DNA from: Prauserella shujinwangii
Lineage (GTDB): Bacteria > Actinomycetota > Actinomycetes > Mycobacteriales > Pseudonocardiaceae
Direction: 5' to 3'
Length of the DNA stretch: 64,000 nt
NCBI RefSeq assembly: GCF_003001955.1
Contig: NZ_PVNH01000005.1
Span: 186,001-250,000, forward strand
Below the pieces are notes generated by a model. The model was not told where the DNA came from, ran no database searches, and saw only the letters and a program-made list of their open reading frames with translations. A program made the translations under genes and the position numbers. This document shows positions 35,111 through 44,094 of this stretch, piece after piece. How positions within the stretch are numbered: position 1 is the first letter of the stretch; each line of letters opens with the position of its first letter.

Positions 35111-36847
35111 GTGTCAGCAACGCCAACCCCCGCGGTACGTCAGGCCCGCGCGTTCCTGCAGTGGCTCGGCCTGCCGGGTGTCGTGCTGGCCGCCGCGCTG
35201 CTGTGCGACCTGATGATCATCGGTTCGGCCAGCCTCGACGACATCGGTCCGCGCGGCACGGACCTGCTCCTGCTGCCGGGAATCCTCGCGCTTTCCGCGT
35301 GCGCCCTGTGGGGCCGTTCGCAGCCGGTGGCCGCGGCGTGGGCGGGATCCGGCGTGCTCGTGGCGAGCACCGTGGTGATCAGGGCCTACTCGGCCACGCC
35401 GTACTCCACGTTGCTGCCGAACATCTCCTTCGCCGAGTTCGTCGCCGGGCTGGAGCTGGTGTTCTTCTGCGTGCAGGCGGCGCGCGGCGGCATCGTGTTC
35501 GTCACGACGCTCGCGCTCACCACCGCCGGCTTCCTCGCCGTGGCAGGCCGGGAACCGGTCCGGTCGACGTCGTCGCTGGTGCAGGCCCTCGTCACCGGGT
35601 TCGTCCTGCTGGCGATCACCGTGGCCGTCGCGACGCAGCTGCGGCAACCGGTGCCGGAACGGGCCAGGAGCGAGCTCGTCACCCTGGTGCGCCAGCAGTG
35701 GCTGCTCGTCGGAGCGCTGGCGCTCGTGCTGTTCCTCGACACCTACCTGGCCGCGGTGAGCGGAGTCATGGGCCTGTTCGTGCTGGCCACCGCCATCGGA
35801 GCCGCCACGGCCACCGTCTTCGCCACCCGGTACCCGGTCCAGTCCGGGGTGGCGCTGGCCGGAATCCTGTTCTTGGGCGCGCTGGCCGTGAACGCCGCCG
35901 ACCGCACCTCCTACAGCCAGTTCGGCGGCTTCCCCGTCACGCAGGTGATCGCGGGCATGGCGGTGACCGTGTTGTTGGTGCGCTCCGCGTCCTCCCGGCG
36001 AGCGGCGCAAGTGATCGCATTGCTCACCGTCGTGGTGGCGTCGGGAGCCATCGCGAACACACCGGTGGGCGACATGAGTTCGCTGCGCGGTCTGTTCGTC
36101 GCCGCCCTGCTCCTGCTCGGCATCGCGGTGGCCACCGGGCTCTTCCTGCGGGCACGGGACTCCGAACGGACTCGCGTGGTGGAGTCCGCCGTCAGCGAGG
36201 CGCAGACCGCGGAGCGGATGGCGCTGGCGCGCGAGCTGCACGACGTGGTGGCCCACCACGTCACCGGCATCGTGGTGCAGGCGCAGGCGGCGCGGATGCT
36301 CGCCGAGCAGAACCCGAGAATCGTGGCGGACGCGCTCGACCAGATCGAGCGCGCGGGCACCGACGCGCTCTCGGCCATGCGCCGGCTGGTCCGTAGCATG
36401 CGCGGCGACCTGCCCTCGGGCGCGACCGAGTTCAGCGAGCAGGCCACCACCGACCTCGCCGCGGACCTGCGCAGGCTGATCGAGGCAGGCAACCACGGCG
36501 TTCCCACCGAGACAGACCTCGACCTGCCGGACTGGCTGCCCCAGGAGGTGGCGCGCTCGGCGCTGCGGCTGGTGCAGGAGGCGCTGACCAACGTCGGCAA
36601 GCACGCGGCCGGGGCCACCCGGGCGACCGTCTCCGCCCGGGTGGCCGGCGACGAACTGCACATCAGGGTGAGCGACGACGGCCGCCAGCAACGCGACAGG
36701 GCACCCGGTGGGTCGGCGGGCTACGGTCTGATCGGCATGCGTGAACGGGTCGAGCTGCTGCGCGGGCGGCTGTCGGCGGGGCAGGGCCCCGGCGGCGGCT
36801 GGGTGGTCGAGGCGTGGCTGCCGGTGGGCGAGGCGGAGAAGGAGTGA
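35111..36847 (+). CDS. Two-component sensor histidine kinase (HisKA_3 type), system 2
   Basis: A 578-aa kinase with an unusually long N-terminal membrane part (ten or more helices in residues 15-345). The phosphoacceptor box is ALARELHDVVAHHVTGIVVQ (His377), with N-box QEALTNVGKHA and DDGRQQ/GYGLIGMRERVELL in the HATPase domain. The many helices suggest sensing in or at the membrane. The GTG at 35111 is 6 nt after TACGGT, a leaderless start. The gene is divergent from a FtsX-type ABC exporter that it probably controls with its response regulator. Confidence 0.9.
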   Translation: MSATPTPAVRQARAFLQWLGLPGVVLAAALLCDLMIIGSASLDDIGPRGTDLLLLPGILALSACALWGRSQPVAAAWAGSGVLVASTVVIRAYSATPYSTLLPNISFAEFVAGLELVFFCVQAARGGIVFVTTLALTTAGFLAVAGREPVRSTSSLVQALVTGFVLLAITVAVATQLRQPVPERARSELVTLVRQQWLLVGALALVLFLDTYLAAVSGVMGLFVLATAIGAATATVFATRYPVQSGVALAGILFLGALAVNAADRTSYSQFGGFPVTQVIAGMAVTVLLVRSASSRRAAQVIALLTVVVASGAIANTPVGDMSSLRGLFVAALLLLGIAVATGLFLRARDSERTRVVESAVSEAQTAERMALARELHDVVAHHVTGIVVQAQAARMLAEQNPRIVADALDQIERAGTDALSAMRRLVRSMRGDLPSGATEFSEQATTDLAADLRRLIEAGNHGVPTETDLDLPDWLPQEVARSALRLVQEALTNVGKHAAGATRATVSARVAGDELHIRVSDDGRQQRDRAPGGSAGYGLIGMRERVELLRGRLSAGQGPGGGWVVEAWLPVGEAEKE

Positions 36848-36848
36848 C

Positions 36849-37514
36849 GTGATCAGGGTGCTGATCGCCGACGACCAGGACATGGTCCGGATCGGCTTCC
36901 GCATGATCCTCGACGCTCAGGACGACATCGAGGTGGTCGCCGACGTCGCGGACGGTGTCGAGGCGGTGCGCAAGGCCAGGGAGCTGCGCCCCGACGTGTG
37001 CCTGCTCGACATCCGCATGCCCGGCATGGACGGCCTCGCCGTCACCAAACAGCTCGCCGGTCCCGACGTCACCGACCCGCTGAAGGTGGTCGTGGTGACG
37101 ACCTTCGACCTGGACGAGTACGTGCACACGGCACTGCGCAACGGCGCGTCGGGATTCCTGCTCAAGGACGCGGGCGCCGGCCTGCTGATCGAGGCGGTGC
37201 GGGCGGCCGTCCGCGGCGACGCGCTCGTCTCGCCGCAGATCACCGTGCGGCTGCTGCGGCACTTCGCGGGGGAGGCTCCCCGGCGGACGGCCGAGCCGCC
37301 CGCGGAGCCGCTGACCTCGCGCGAGCTGGACGTGGTGCGGGCCGCGGCCCGCGGGCTGACCAACACGGAGATCGGAACCGAGCTGTACCTCTCGCTTTCC
37401 ACGGTGAAGACGCACCTGGCCTCGGTGCAGTCCAAGATCGGCGCCCGCAACCGGGTGGAAATCGCCGCGTGGGCCTGGCGCAACGGGGTCATGGACGAGC
37501 GGCCGGATCACTAG
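36849..37514 (+). CDS. NarL/FixJ-family response regulator, system 2
   Basis: A 221-aa regulator: receiver with DD (8-9), phospho-acceptor Asp54 (LLDIRMP) and LLKDAGA. The LuxR-type HTH reads LTSRELDVVRAAARGLTNTEIGTELYLSLSTVKTHLASVQSKI. It begins with GTG 1 nt after the kinase stop. Its last codon and stop (CAC TAG) coincide with the left end of a MITE-like element, so the extreme C-terminus (RPDH) may have been set by that insertion. Confidence 0.92.
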   Translation: MIRVLIADDQDMVRIGFRMILDAQDDIEVVADVADGVEAVRKARELRPDVCLLDIRMPGMDGLAVTKQLAGPDVTDPLKVVVVTTFDLDEYVHTALRNGASGFLLKDAGAGLLIEAVRAAVRGDALVSPQITVRLLRHFAGEAPRRTAEPPAEPLTSRELDVVRAAARGLTNTEIGTELYLSLSTVKTHLASVQSKIGARNRVEIAAWAWRNGVMDERPDH

Positions 37515-37680
37515 TGTTCCGTGTCCGAGGTTGTTTCACGCTTGCCGGGTGATCCGGATCGTTCCTGGCAAGGCGGAGCGGGGCCCTCGTACCGGGTGCC
37601 GTACTCGGGCCTTGCGACAACGCAGCCAGGGGCGGTCTGGGCCCCGGCAAGCGCAAACGTTCTTCGGACACGGAACACTA
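37510..37680. mobile_element. MITE-like element, about 171 bp
   Basis: Perfect 17-bp terminal inverted repeats, TAGTGTTCCGTGTCCGA at 37512-37528 and its complement at 37664-37680, continue imperfectly to about 39 bp (both ends then read GTTT..CGCTTGCCGGG). An inner inverted pair, gcaaggc/gccttgc, lies at about 37568-37615. GGATC occurs directly outside both ends (37505-37509 and 37681-37685) if the left boundary is put at 37510, a possible 5-bp target duplication. There is no open frame of transposase type. It supplies the stop of the upstream regulator and half of a TAGGAT -10 hexamer for the downstream gene. Confidence 0.7.
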
Positions 37681-37692
37681 GGATCGAGTGGC

Positions 37693-39003
37693 ATGAGCCA
37701 GCGCCTCCGAGCCCCCGTCGTGCTGCCCGCCGATCCCGCCTGCTCCGTCGTGCGCGACGGCGTGGTGGACGTCGACGACACCGGTCGCGTCTCCTACTGC
37801 GGTCCGGCCGCCACGGCGCCGCCCGCGGCCGGCGCCCGCGTCGCGGAGCTGCCAGGCATCCTGCTGCCCGGGCTGGTCAACGCGCACGCGCACAGCCCGA
37901 TGGTGCTGCTCCGCGGGATGGGCGGGGACCTGCCGCTGCTGCGCTGGCTGCGCGAGGTCATCTGGCCCGCCGAGGCGCGGCTGCGGCCGGACGACGTGCA
38001 CGCGGGCATGCTGCTCGGCGCCGTCGAGATGCTGCGGAACGGGGTCACCACCAGCGCCGAGATGTACTTCCACGCCGAACGGATGGCCGAGGCGGTGCTC
38101 GCGGCGGGCTCCCGGGTCGTGCTCGGCGGCCCGATCATCGACCTGCCCGGGCTGGACTGGCGCTCGATGATCGCCGAGACCGAGCGGTGGATCGACGTGG
38201 ACGGGCTCGTGTTCGGGGCAGGCGACCGCGTCGAGCTGTCCTACGCCGCGCACTCGGCGTACATGCTGCCGGTGGACGCGCTGCGCGAGATCGCGAAGTC
38301 GGCGTCGGCGCGCGGGGCCCTCGTCCAGATCCACGTGGCGGAGGCACCGGACGAGGACGAGCGGCAGCGGGCGGAACACGGTTCGGTGCCGCGCCTGCTC
38401 GACCACGTCGGCCTGCTGGACGGCAGGCTGATCGCCGCCCACGCGGTGCACCTGTCCGATGAGGACATCGCGCTGCTCGCCGCGCGCGGGGCAGGGGTCG
38501 CGCACTGCCCCGGTTCCAACGCCAAACTCGCCTCCGGGATCGCCCGCCTCACCGATCTCAGGAACGCTTCCGTGCCGGTCGGCCTTGGCACCGACGGCCC
38601 GGCCAGCAACGACGATCTCGACCTCTGGGAGGAGGTCCAGCTGGCGCCCATGCTCGCCCGGTTGTCCACTCAGGACTCCACCGCGGTGACCGCTGCCGAC
38701 GCGCTGCTGCTCGCGACCCGCGGCGGCGCGGAGGCGCTCGGCCGCTCCGACATCGGCTCGCTGGAGCCGGGGCGCTGGGCGGATCTGGTGCACGTCGACC
38801 TCGACGACCCCGCGTTCGCCACGGGCCTGGACGTGCCGGACGACCAGCTGGTCGCGAACCTGGTGTGGGCGGCGGGCTCGCGCCGGGTGCGGGACGTGTG
38901 GGTCGCGGGCGAACAGGTGGTGGCCGAAGGGGAGGCGACGCGCGTGGACCGCGCCGCCGCGCAGGCGGACGTGCGTACCGCCGCCGCCCGGCTCCGCGCC
39001 TGA
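37693..39003 (+). CDS. Amidohydrolase (MtaD/TrzN-type deaminase or chlorohydrolase)
   Basis: A 436-aa metal-dependent hydrolase of the amidohydrolase superfamily. Visible metal ligands are NAHAHSP (first HxH), HVAE, AHAVHL and GTDGPASNDDLDLWEE, the pattern of S-adenosylhomocysteine/5'-methylthioadenosine deaminases and triazine hydrolases. A purine-like or guanine-type amidine substrate is likely but unproven. The ATG at 37693 follows TAGGAT (37679-37684) by 8 nt, a leaderless arrangement that spans the right end of the MITE-like element. It converges on the SDR gene with 7 bp between stops. Confidence 0.88.
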   Translation: MSQRLRAPVVLPADPACSVVRDGVVDVDDTGRVSYCGPAATAPPAAGARVAELPGILLPGLVNAHAHSPMVLLRGMGGDLPLLRWLREVIWPAEARLRPDDVHAGMLLGAVEMLRNGVTTSAEMYFHAERMAEAVLAAGSRVVLGGPIIDLPGLDWRSMIAETERWIDVDGLVFGAGDRVELSYAAHSAYMLPVDALREIAKSASARGALVQIHVAEAPDEDERQRAEHGSVPRLLDHVGLLDGRLIAAHAVHLSDEDIALLAARGAGVAHCPGSNAKLASGIARLTDLRNASVPVGLGTDGPASNDDLDLWEEVQLAPMLARLSTQDSTAVTAADALLLATRGGAEALGRSDIGSLEPGRWADLVHVDLDDPAFATGLDVPDDQLVANLVWAAGSRRVRDVWVAGEQVVAEGEATRVDRAAAQADVRTAAARLRA

Positions 39004-39010
39004 CGGGGCC

Positions 39011-39712
39011 TCAGCGGGTGGGGCGCGGGCGGACGGTCACCTCGGTGAGGTGCGCGTCCGGGGTCGCGGACACCGCCGCGAGCACGGCCCCCGCCACCGA
39101 CTCCGGGCGCAGGTACCTCTCCGGCGTGTACTCGCCGCCCTCGCTCGCCACCACGTCCTGCTGCATCTCGGTGTCCGTGCGGCCGGGGTACACCGACGTC
39201 ACGCGCACGCCGTGCGGTTCCTCCTCCTGACGGAGCACGTCGGCGAACGCACGCAGGGCGAACTTGCTCGCCGCGTAGGCGCCCCAGCCCGCCCGCGCGG
39301 ACAGCCCCTGACCGGAGTTGAGCAGCACCACGTGCCCGTGGGCGGCACGCAGCGCGGGCAGCAGCAGCCGGGTCAGCTCGGCGACCGCCACCACGTTGAC
39401 CTCGAGGTTGTGCCGCCACACCTCGGCGGGCGACTCCTCGACCGTGCCCAGCTCCGCGACGCCGGCCGAGTGCACGAGCACGTCGAGCCGCTCGATCCGG
39501 CCGGTCGCCTCCCGCAGCGCGGCCGGATCGGTGAGATCGGCGGGCCACGGCCGGGCCCCGGGCAGCTCGCGTGCCACCTCGGCCAGCGCCGCCTCGTCCC
39601 GGCCGCCGAGCAGCAGCCGGTGTGTCGGCGCGAGCGCCTTGGCGACCGCGGATCCGATTCCCCGGGAGGCTCCGGTCACCAGGGCGAGGGGCAGCGAAGA
39701 TCGATCAGCCAT
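39011..39712 (-). CDS. Short-chain dehydrogenase/reductase
   Basis: A 233-aa classical SDR: cofactor motif TGASRGIGSA near the N-terminus, NNAG-equivalent HSAGVAE, catalytic Ser region LNSGQGLSARAGWG, and YAASK (Tyr/Lys pair). The ARG/RD after strand 2 (GGRDEAAL) suggests NADP(H). The substrate is unknown. The ATG at 39712 is preferred over a GTG nine bases upstream because TACCGT (39720-39725, minus strand) ends 7 nt before it, a leaderless start. Confidence 0.9.
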   Translation of the reverse strand: MADRSSLPLALVTGASRGIGSAVAKALAPTHRLLLGGRDEAALAEVARELPGARPWPADLTDPAALREATGRIERLDVLVHSAGVAELGTVEESPAEVWRHNLEVNVVAVAELTRLLLPALRAAHGHVVLLNSGQGLSARAGWGAYAASKFALRAFADVLRQEEEPHGVRVTSVYPGRTDTEMQQDVVASEGGEYTPERYLRPESVAGAVLAAVSATPDAHLTEVTVRPRPTR

Positions 39713-39772
39713 GCCGACCACGGTAGCCGCGCCCCGGCACGGGCGCGGCTACCGGCCGTTCGCGCTGGTCGG

Positions 39773-41869
39773 CTAGTCGACGCCGATCCGGCCGCTGCGG
39801 CCCCAGCGGCCCTCCTTCCACACCGCGACGACCGAAGGCCGCGGCTGGGTGTCGCCACCGTCGGGCCAGTGCGACTCGGGGTCGGCGGGCGTGCCGCCCT
39901 CACCCGGGTGCTGCACGGCCACGAGCACCAGGTCGTCGGTGACGACCGGGCCGCAGGCCTCCGCGCCCACCGGCACGGTGAGGAACTGCTTCACGTGTCC
40001 CCGCTCCGGGCCCTGGACCGGCACCGAGAACAGGCCGTCGTTGGAGCCGAGGTTGTTGCCGTCGGTGGAGATCCACAGGTTCCCGTACCGGTCGAACGCG
40101 ACGTTGTCCGGGCAGGAGATCGGGCTGACCTGGTCCTTCGGGAACCCGCCGAAGTAGGTGTCGGCCGTGGCGGGATCACCGCAGACCAGCAGGATCCGCC
40201 AGGAGAACCGCGTCGCCGCCGCGTCCCCGCGCTCCTCCTCCCACTCGATGACGTGACCGTTGCGGTTGCCGACCCTGGGGTTCGCCTCGTCGACGCCGGC
40301 CTTGCCCGCCGCCCCGCGGTCGCTGTTGTTGGTCAGCGCGGCGTAGATGCGGCCGTTGACGGGGTTCGCCTCGATGTCCTCGGGGCGGTCCATCTTCGTG
40401 GCGCCGACCTTGTCCGCGGCCAGACGCGTGAAGACGTAGACCTCCTCGGCGGTGAAGCCGGGGACGAACGACCTGTCGCCACTGGCGAGCGGGATCCACT
40501 CGCCCCTGCCGTCGAACTCGCCGTCGGCGGGCAGCGTGCCACTGCCGTCGATCTCGCCCGCCGGGCTGTCGCCGGTGAACCGGGCGACGTAGAGGGTGCC
40601 GTCGTCCAGCAGGCTCATGTTGTGCCTGCGGGCGTGCGCGCTGCGGCCCTTCTTGTACCTGCCCTTGGAGACGAACTTGTAGATGTAGTCGAACCGCTCG
40701 TCGTCGCCGGAGTAGACGACCACCCGGCCGTCCTTGGCGATCTTGACGTTGGCCGCCTCGTGCTTGAACCGGCCCAGCGCGGTGTGCTTGACCGGCTTCG
40801 AGTTCGGGTCGTTCGGGTCGATCTCGACGACCCAGCCGAACCGGTTCGGCTCGTTCGGCTCCTGCGCGACGTCCCAGCGCTTGTCGTACCGCTCCCACCT
40901 GCGCCTGCTGGCGGCGCCGGAGAGGCCGTACCGGCGCAGCCGCTCGGCCGCGACCGGGTCGGTCACCGTGCCCGCGTTGGCGAAGTACTGGTTGAAGTTC
41001 TCCTCACCGGAGAGCACCGTGCCCCACGGGGTGACGCCGCCCGCGCAGTTGTTCTGCGTGCCGAGGACGGTGCGGCCCGTCGGGTCGGCGGAGGTCTTCA
41101 GCAGGTCCGAACCAGCGGCAGGGCCACGCAGCTCGAACTCGGTCTCTAGGGTGATGCGGCGGTTGTACCGGCTCGGCACGACGCGCAGGCCGCCCCTCGG
41201 GTCCCGGATGGCCTGGACCACGGAGAGGCCGTGCGCCGCCCAGCCGATGCGGACCTGCTCCTCGGTCGGGTTGTCCGGGTCGTACGTTCCGGCCGGGAAC
41301 ATCATGGTCTCGCTGGTGTACTCGTGGTTGACGACCATGAGGTTGCGCCAGCCCAGCGGGTCCTGCGGGATCAGCCCGACGAAGTCGCAGTTGTAGCCGA
41401 ACTGCTTGGCCTGCGCCGCGGCGCTCTGGTTGGCGAAGTCGAACCGCGGCGCGCCCCACTCCACCGGGTCGCCCCAGCGGATCACGACGTCCTGCTCGTA
41501 GCCGTCCGGGATCACGACGGCGTCGGCGGTGTTCGGCGCGACGGGCTCGTAGTCGGTGCCGGGAACGGTCCGCCTGCCCTTGTCCCGTCCCTTGCCCCGC
41601 CCGGCCAGCGCGGGCGGGACGGTGCCCGCGGACGCGGTGCCGGACAGGGCGGCGAAACCACCGGCCGTGGCGGCCATCACCGCGCTGGCCTTCAGCGCGC
41701 CCCGGCGCGAGAGCACGCCCTTGACGACGTCGCCGAAGTAGGCGTTGTCCGACTCGTTGGGCGCGGGGTGCGCGCACGCGTTGCCGCAGCGGTACTCGCA
41801 GGTGACCGCGGACCGGCCGGCACGGTGGGAGTTCAGCAACGGCAGGAACCGTCTCGGTGCGACGGACAC
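39773..41869 (-). CDS. phoX: PhoX-family secreted alkaline phosphatase
   Basis: A 698-aa exported phosphatase of the calcium/iron-dependent PhoX family. An N-terminal segment (about 1-50, with three cysteines) precedes a twin-arginine signal SRRGALKASAVMAATAGG (about 55-72). The rest is the beta-propeller PhoX domain with NHEYTSETMMF, TQNNCAGGVTPWGTVLSGEENF, and later WISTDGNNLGSNDGLF. It releases phosphate outside the cytoplasm. A ggagg Shine-Dalgarno precedes the GTG at 41869. No convincing PHO box could be set in the 253-bp upstream region. Confidence 0.9.
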   Translation of the reverse strand: MSVAPRRFLPLLNSHRAGRSAVTCEYRCGNACAHPAPNESDNAYFGDVVKGVLSRRGALKASAVMAATAGGFAALSGTASAGTVPPALAGRGKGRDKGRRTVPGTDYEPVAPNTADAVVIPDGYEQDVVIRWGDPVEWGAPRFDFANQSAAAQAKQFGYNCDFVGLIPQDPLGWRNLMVVNHEYTSETMMFPAGTYDPDNPTEEQVRIGWAAHGLSVVQAIRDPRGGLRVVPSRYNRRITLETEFELRGPAAGSDLLKTSADPTGRTVLGTQNNCAGGVTPWGTVLSGEENFNQYFANAGTVTDPVAAERLRRYGLSGAASRRRWERYDKRWDVAQEPNEPNRFGWVVEIDPNDPNSKPVKHTALGRFKHEAANVKIAKDGRVVVYSGDDERFDYIYKFVSKGRYKKGRSAHARRHNMSLLDDGTLYVARFTGDSPAGEIDGSGTLPADGEFDGRGEWIPLASGDRSFVPGFTAEEVYVFTRLAADKVGATKMDRPEDIEANPVNGRIYAALTNNSDRGAAGKAGVDEANPRVGNRNGHVIEWEEERGDAAATRFSWRILLVCGDPATADTYFGGFPKDQVSPISCPDNVAFDRYGNLWISTDGNNLGSNDGLFSVPVQGPERGHVKQFLTVPVGAEACGPVVTDDLVLVAVQHPGEGGTPADPESHWPDGGDTQPRPSVVAVWKEGRWGRSGRIGVD

Positions 41870-42040
41870 GGGGCCTCCAAGTCACTCAGTCAGGGGAACG
41901 AGAGTGACCGTATGTGCCGAAAGCAAGCCCACAACGTACGTCAAGTTAACGCCGGACGAACCCCGGCCATCCGGCCACGTGAGCGACAAGTGTGGCAGTG
42001 GTCGCACCGTTCGGCCAGCGACGGAAGTCGCGAACCGGCC

Positions 42041-42083
42041 GAGTGGCCCGTTACGGACGAGACATGTCCGTAACGGGCCACTC
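42041..42083 (-). repeat. Palindromic repeat, GAGTGGCYCGTT type (copy 2), likely ino1 terminator
   Basis: Perfect 18-bp arms (42041-42058 and 42066-42083) with a 7-nt loop. The arm core GAGTGGCCCGTT matches the element at 1618 except for one base. It starts 40 bp after the ino1 stop and can end that transcript. Short tandem copies of ggcctcggt lie beside it at about 42100-42120. Confidence 0.75.
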
Positions 42084-42122
42084 AGGGCAGTGGAGTCAGT
42101 GGCCTCGGTGGCCTCGGTGGCC

Positions 42123-43250
42123 TCAGCGCTCGACCTCACCGCTGATGAACCGCTCGACGGAGTCGCGCGCGGTGGAGTCGTCGTACTGCACCGGCGGCGA
42201 CTTCATGAAGTAGGAGGACGCCGAGAGCAGCGGGCCGCCGACACCGCGGTCCTTGCCGATCTTGGCGGCGCGGACGGCGTCGATGATGATGCCCGCCGAG
42301 TTCGGGGAGTCCCAGACCTCGAGCTTGTACTCCAGGTTGAGCGGCACATCACCGAAGGCCCGCCCCTCGAGCCGGACGTAGGCCCACTTGCGGTCGTCCA
42401 GCCACTGGACGTAGTCGGAGGGACCGACGTGCACGTTCGCCGTGCCGAGATCGCGGTCCACCTGCGACGTCACGGCCTGCGTCTTGGAGATCTTCTTCGA
42501 CTCCAGCCGGTCGAGCTCCTTCATGTTCTTGAAGTCCATGTTGCCGCCGACGTTCAGCTGCATGGTGCGGTCGAGCTGGACCCCGCGGTCCTCGAACAGC
42601 CTCGCCAGCACCCGGTGCGTTATCGTCGCTCCGACCTGCGACTTGATGTCGTCACCGACGATCGGCACGCCCGCCTGCTCGAACTTCGCGGCCCATTCGG
42701 GGTCGGACGCGATGAACACGGGCATGGCGTTGACGAACGCGACACCGGCGTCGAGCGCGGCCTGCGCGTAGAAGCGGGCCGCCTCGGTGGAGCCGACCGG
42801 AAGGTAGGACACCAGCACGTCCACCTCGGCCGCCCGCAGCGCGGCGGCCACGTCCACCGGCTGCTCGTCCGACTCCTCGATGGTCTCCCGGTAGAACTTG
42901 CCGAGCCCGTCCAGCGTGTGCCCCCGCTGCACCGGCACGCCGAGCGGCGGCACGTCCGTGATCTTTATGGTGTTGTTCTCGCTCGCGACGATGGCCTCCG
43001 ACAGGTCGCGACCCACCTTCTTGGCGTCCACGTCGAACGCGGCGGCGAACTCGATGTCGCTGATGTGGTAGTCGCCGAACTGAACGTGCATCAATCCGGG
43101 AACGCGCGTGGTGGGATCCGCGTCGCGGTAGTAGTGGACACCCTGAACAAGCGAAGCCGCACAGTTTCCGACGCCGACGATGGCCACCTTCACCGTGCTG
43201 TTGCCGGCCCCCTGACGGGGACCAGCCCCCGCCGCGCGGTTCTCGCCCAT
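42123..43250 (-). CDS. ino1: Inositol-3-phosphate synthase
   Basis: Converts glucose-6-phosphate to myo-inositol-1-phosphate (NAD-dependent), the entry to phosphatidylinositol, mycothiol and, in relatives, lipoarabinomannan-type glycolipids. The 375-aa protein has the NAD motif [13 protein letters not shown] (about 21-33), [20 protein letters not shown], the conserved [15 protein letters not shown] and [11 protein letters not shown] motifs, and a complete C-terminus. A good Shine-Dalgarno (aaggag) precedes the ATG at 43250. padR lies directly upstream on the same strand, 50 bp away, as in M. tuberculosis Rv0047c-Rv0046c, so co-expression is likely. Confidence 0.97.
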   Translation of the reverse strand: MGENRAAGAGPRQGAGNSTVKVAIVGVGNCAASLVQGVHYYRDADPTTRVPGLMHVQFGDYHISDIEFAAAFDVDAKKVGRDLSEAIVASENNTIKITDVPPLGVPVQRGHTLDGLGKFYRETIEESDEQPVDVAAALRAAEVDVLVSYLPVGSTEAARFYAQAALDAGVAFVNAMPVFIASDPEWAAKFEQAGVPIVGDDIKSQVGATITHRVLARLFEDRGVQLDRTMQLNVGGNMDFKNMKELDRLESKKISKTQAVTSQVDRDLGTANVHVGPSDYVQWLDDRKWAYVRLEGRAFGDVPLNLEYKLEVWDSPNSAGIIIDAVRAAKIGKDRGVGGPLLSASSYFMKSPPVQYDDSTARDSVERFISGEVER

Positions 43251-43300
43251 GCCGGTTTCTCCTTACTCGTGATCCTGTCGTAGGTCGTGCCGAGGCGCGG

Positions 43301-43843
43301 TCAGGTCTCCTGTCCGCGCTGCTCGGCCTGTTCGTGCGCGATCAACTCGTTGAGCCAGCGCACCTCCCGCTCGCTCGTCTCCAGGCCAAGCCGGTGCAGC
43401 TCACGGGTGTAGCGGTCGATCTTTTCCTCGGCCCTGGCCAACGCTGCCCGGAGCCCCTCCCTACGTTCCTCGACGCGGCGGCGCCTTCCCTCGAGAATTC
43501 GCATCCTGACGTCGGCAGGCGTCCTGGAGAAGAACGCCAGGTGCACACCGAAGCCTTCGTCGTCCCACGTCTGCGGACCGGCGTCGGCCAGCAGTTCGGC
43601 GAACCGCTCCTTGCCCTCCGCGGTCAGCTTGTAGACGCGCTTGCCCCGGCGTCCCCAGCCCGCTCCCGCCTCGGTGGACTCCTCGACGATGAGGCCCGCG
43701 CGCAGCAGCCTGCGCAGTGTCGGGTACAGCGAGCCGTACGAGAACGTGCGGAATGTGCCCAGCGTCTCGTGCAGCCGCTTGCGCAGCACATAGCCGTGCA
43801 TCGGCGCCTCGTGCAGCAGTCCCAGCACCGCGAACTCCAGCAC
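43301..43843 (-). CDS. PadR family transcriptional regulator
   Basis: A 180-aa regulator: N-terminal winged helix (LEFAVLGLLHEAPMHGYVLRKRL...FSYGSLYPTLRRLLRAGLIVEES) and a C-terminal helical dimerisation part typical of the larger PadR subgroup (about 110-180). It corresponds by position and type to M. tuberculosis Rv0047c, next to ino1. The GTG at 43843 is chosen because PadR proteins start right before LEFAVLGLL. A TATATCG-CAC-CGATACA dyad 86 bp upstream is a probable PadR site, so it may repress itself, ino1 and the divergent DUF5318/ponA unit. Confidence 0.9.
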   Translation of the reverse strand: MLEFAVLGLLHEAPMHGYVLRKRLHETLGTFRTFSYGSLYPTLRRLLRAGLIVEESTEAGAGWGRRGKRVYKLTAEGKERFAELLADAGPQTWDDEGFGVHLAFFSRTPADVRMRILEGRRRRVEERREGLRAALARAEEKIDRYTRELHRLGLETSEREVRWLNELIAHEQAEQRGQET

Positions 43844-43928
43844 GACACACCCCCTCACGGGAACAAACGGCAACACCGGACGTTGGTCGGGTTACCCGCC
43901 CGATGTTGCACTCAACCTACCGACGAAT

Positions 43929-43945
43929 TATATCGCACCGATACA
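43929..43945. promoter_or_regulatory. PadR-type operator candidate
   Basis: TATATCG-CAC-CGATACA is an inverted repeat with six of seven pairs matched, in the AT-richest part of the padR-DUF5318 divergent region. ATATCG/CGATAT-type dyads are typical of actinobacterial PadR sites, which supports control by the adjacent PadR protein. Confidence 0.5.
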
Positions 43946-44094
43946 TCGAAGTGGCGGAGATAACCTCCGGTCCATCGACACGGGTGGGAGAGTTCATCGA
44001 ATCGTTATCCAGTCTGCGCGTGTCAGGATCGTCACGCGAAACGATCTCGCGTATGGCCCGTCGCCGGTGGCGGCACAACACGTACTCTGTTGAC

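Noticed and set aside
41870..42040. PHO box before phoX (GTTAACTTGACGTACGTTG on the minus strand)
   Set aside because: It does not form clean 11-nt GTTCACC-type direct repeats, so the match is too weak.
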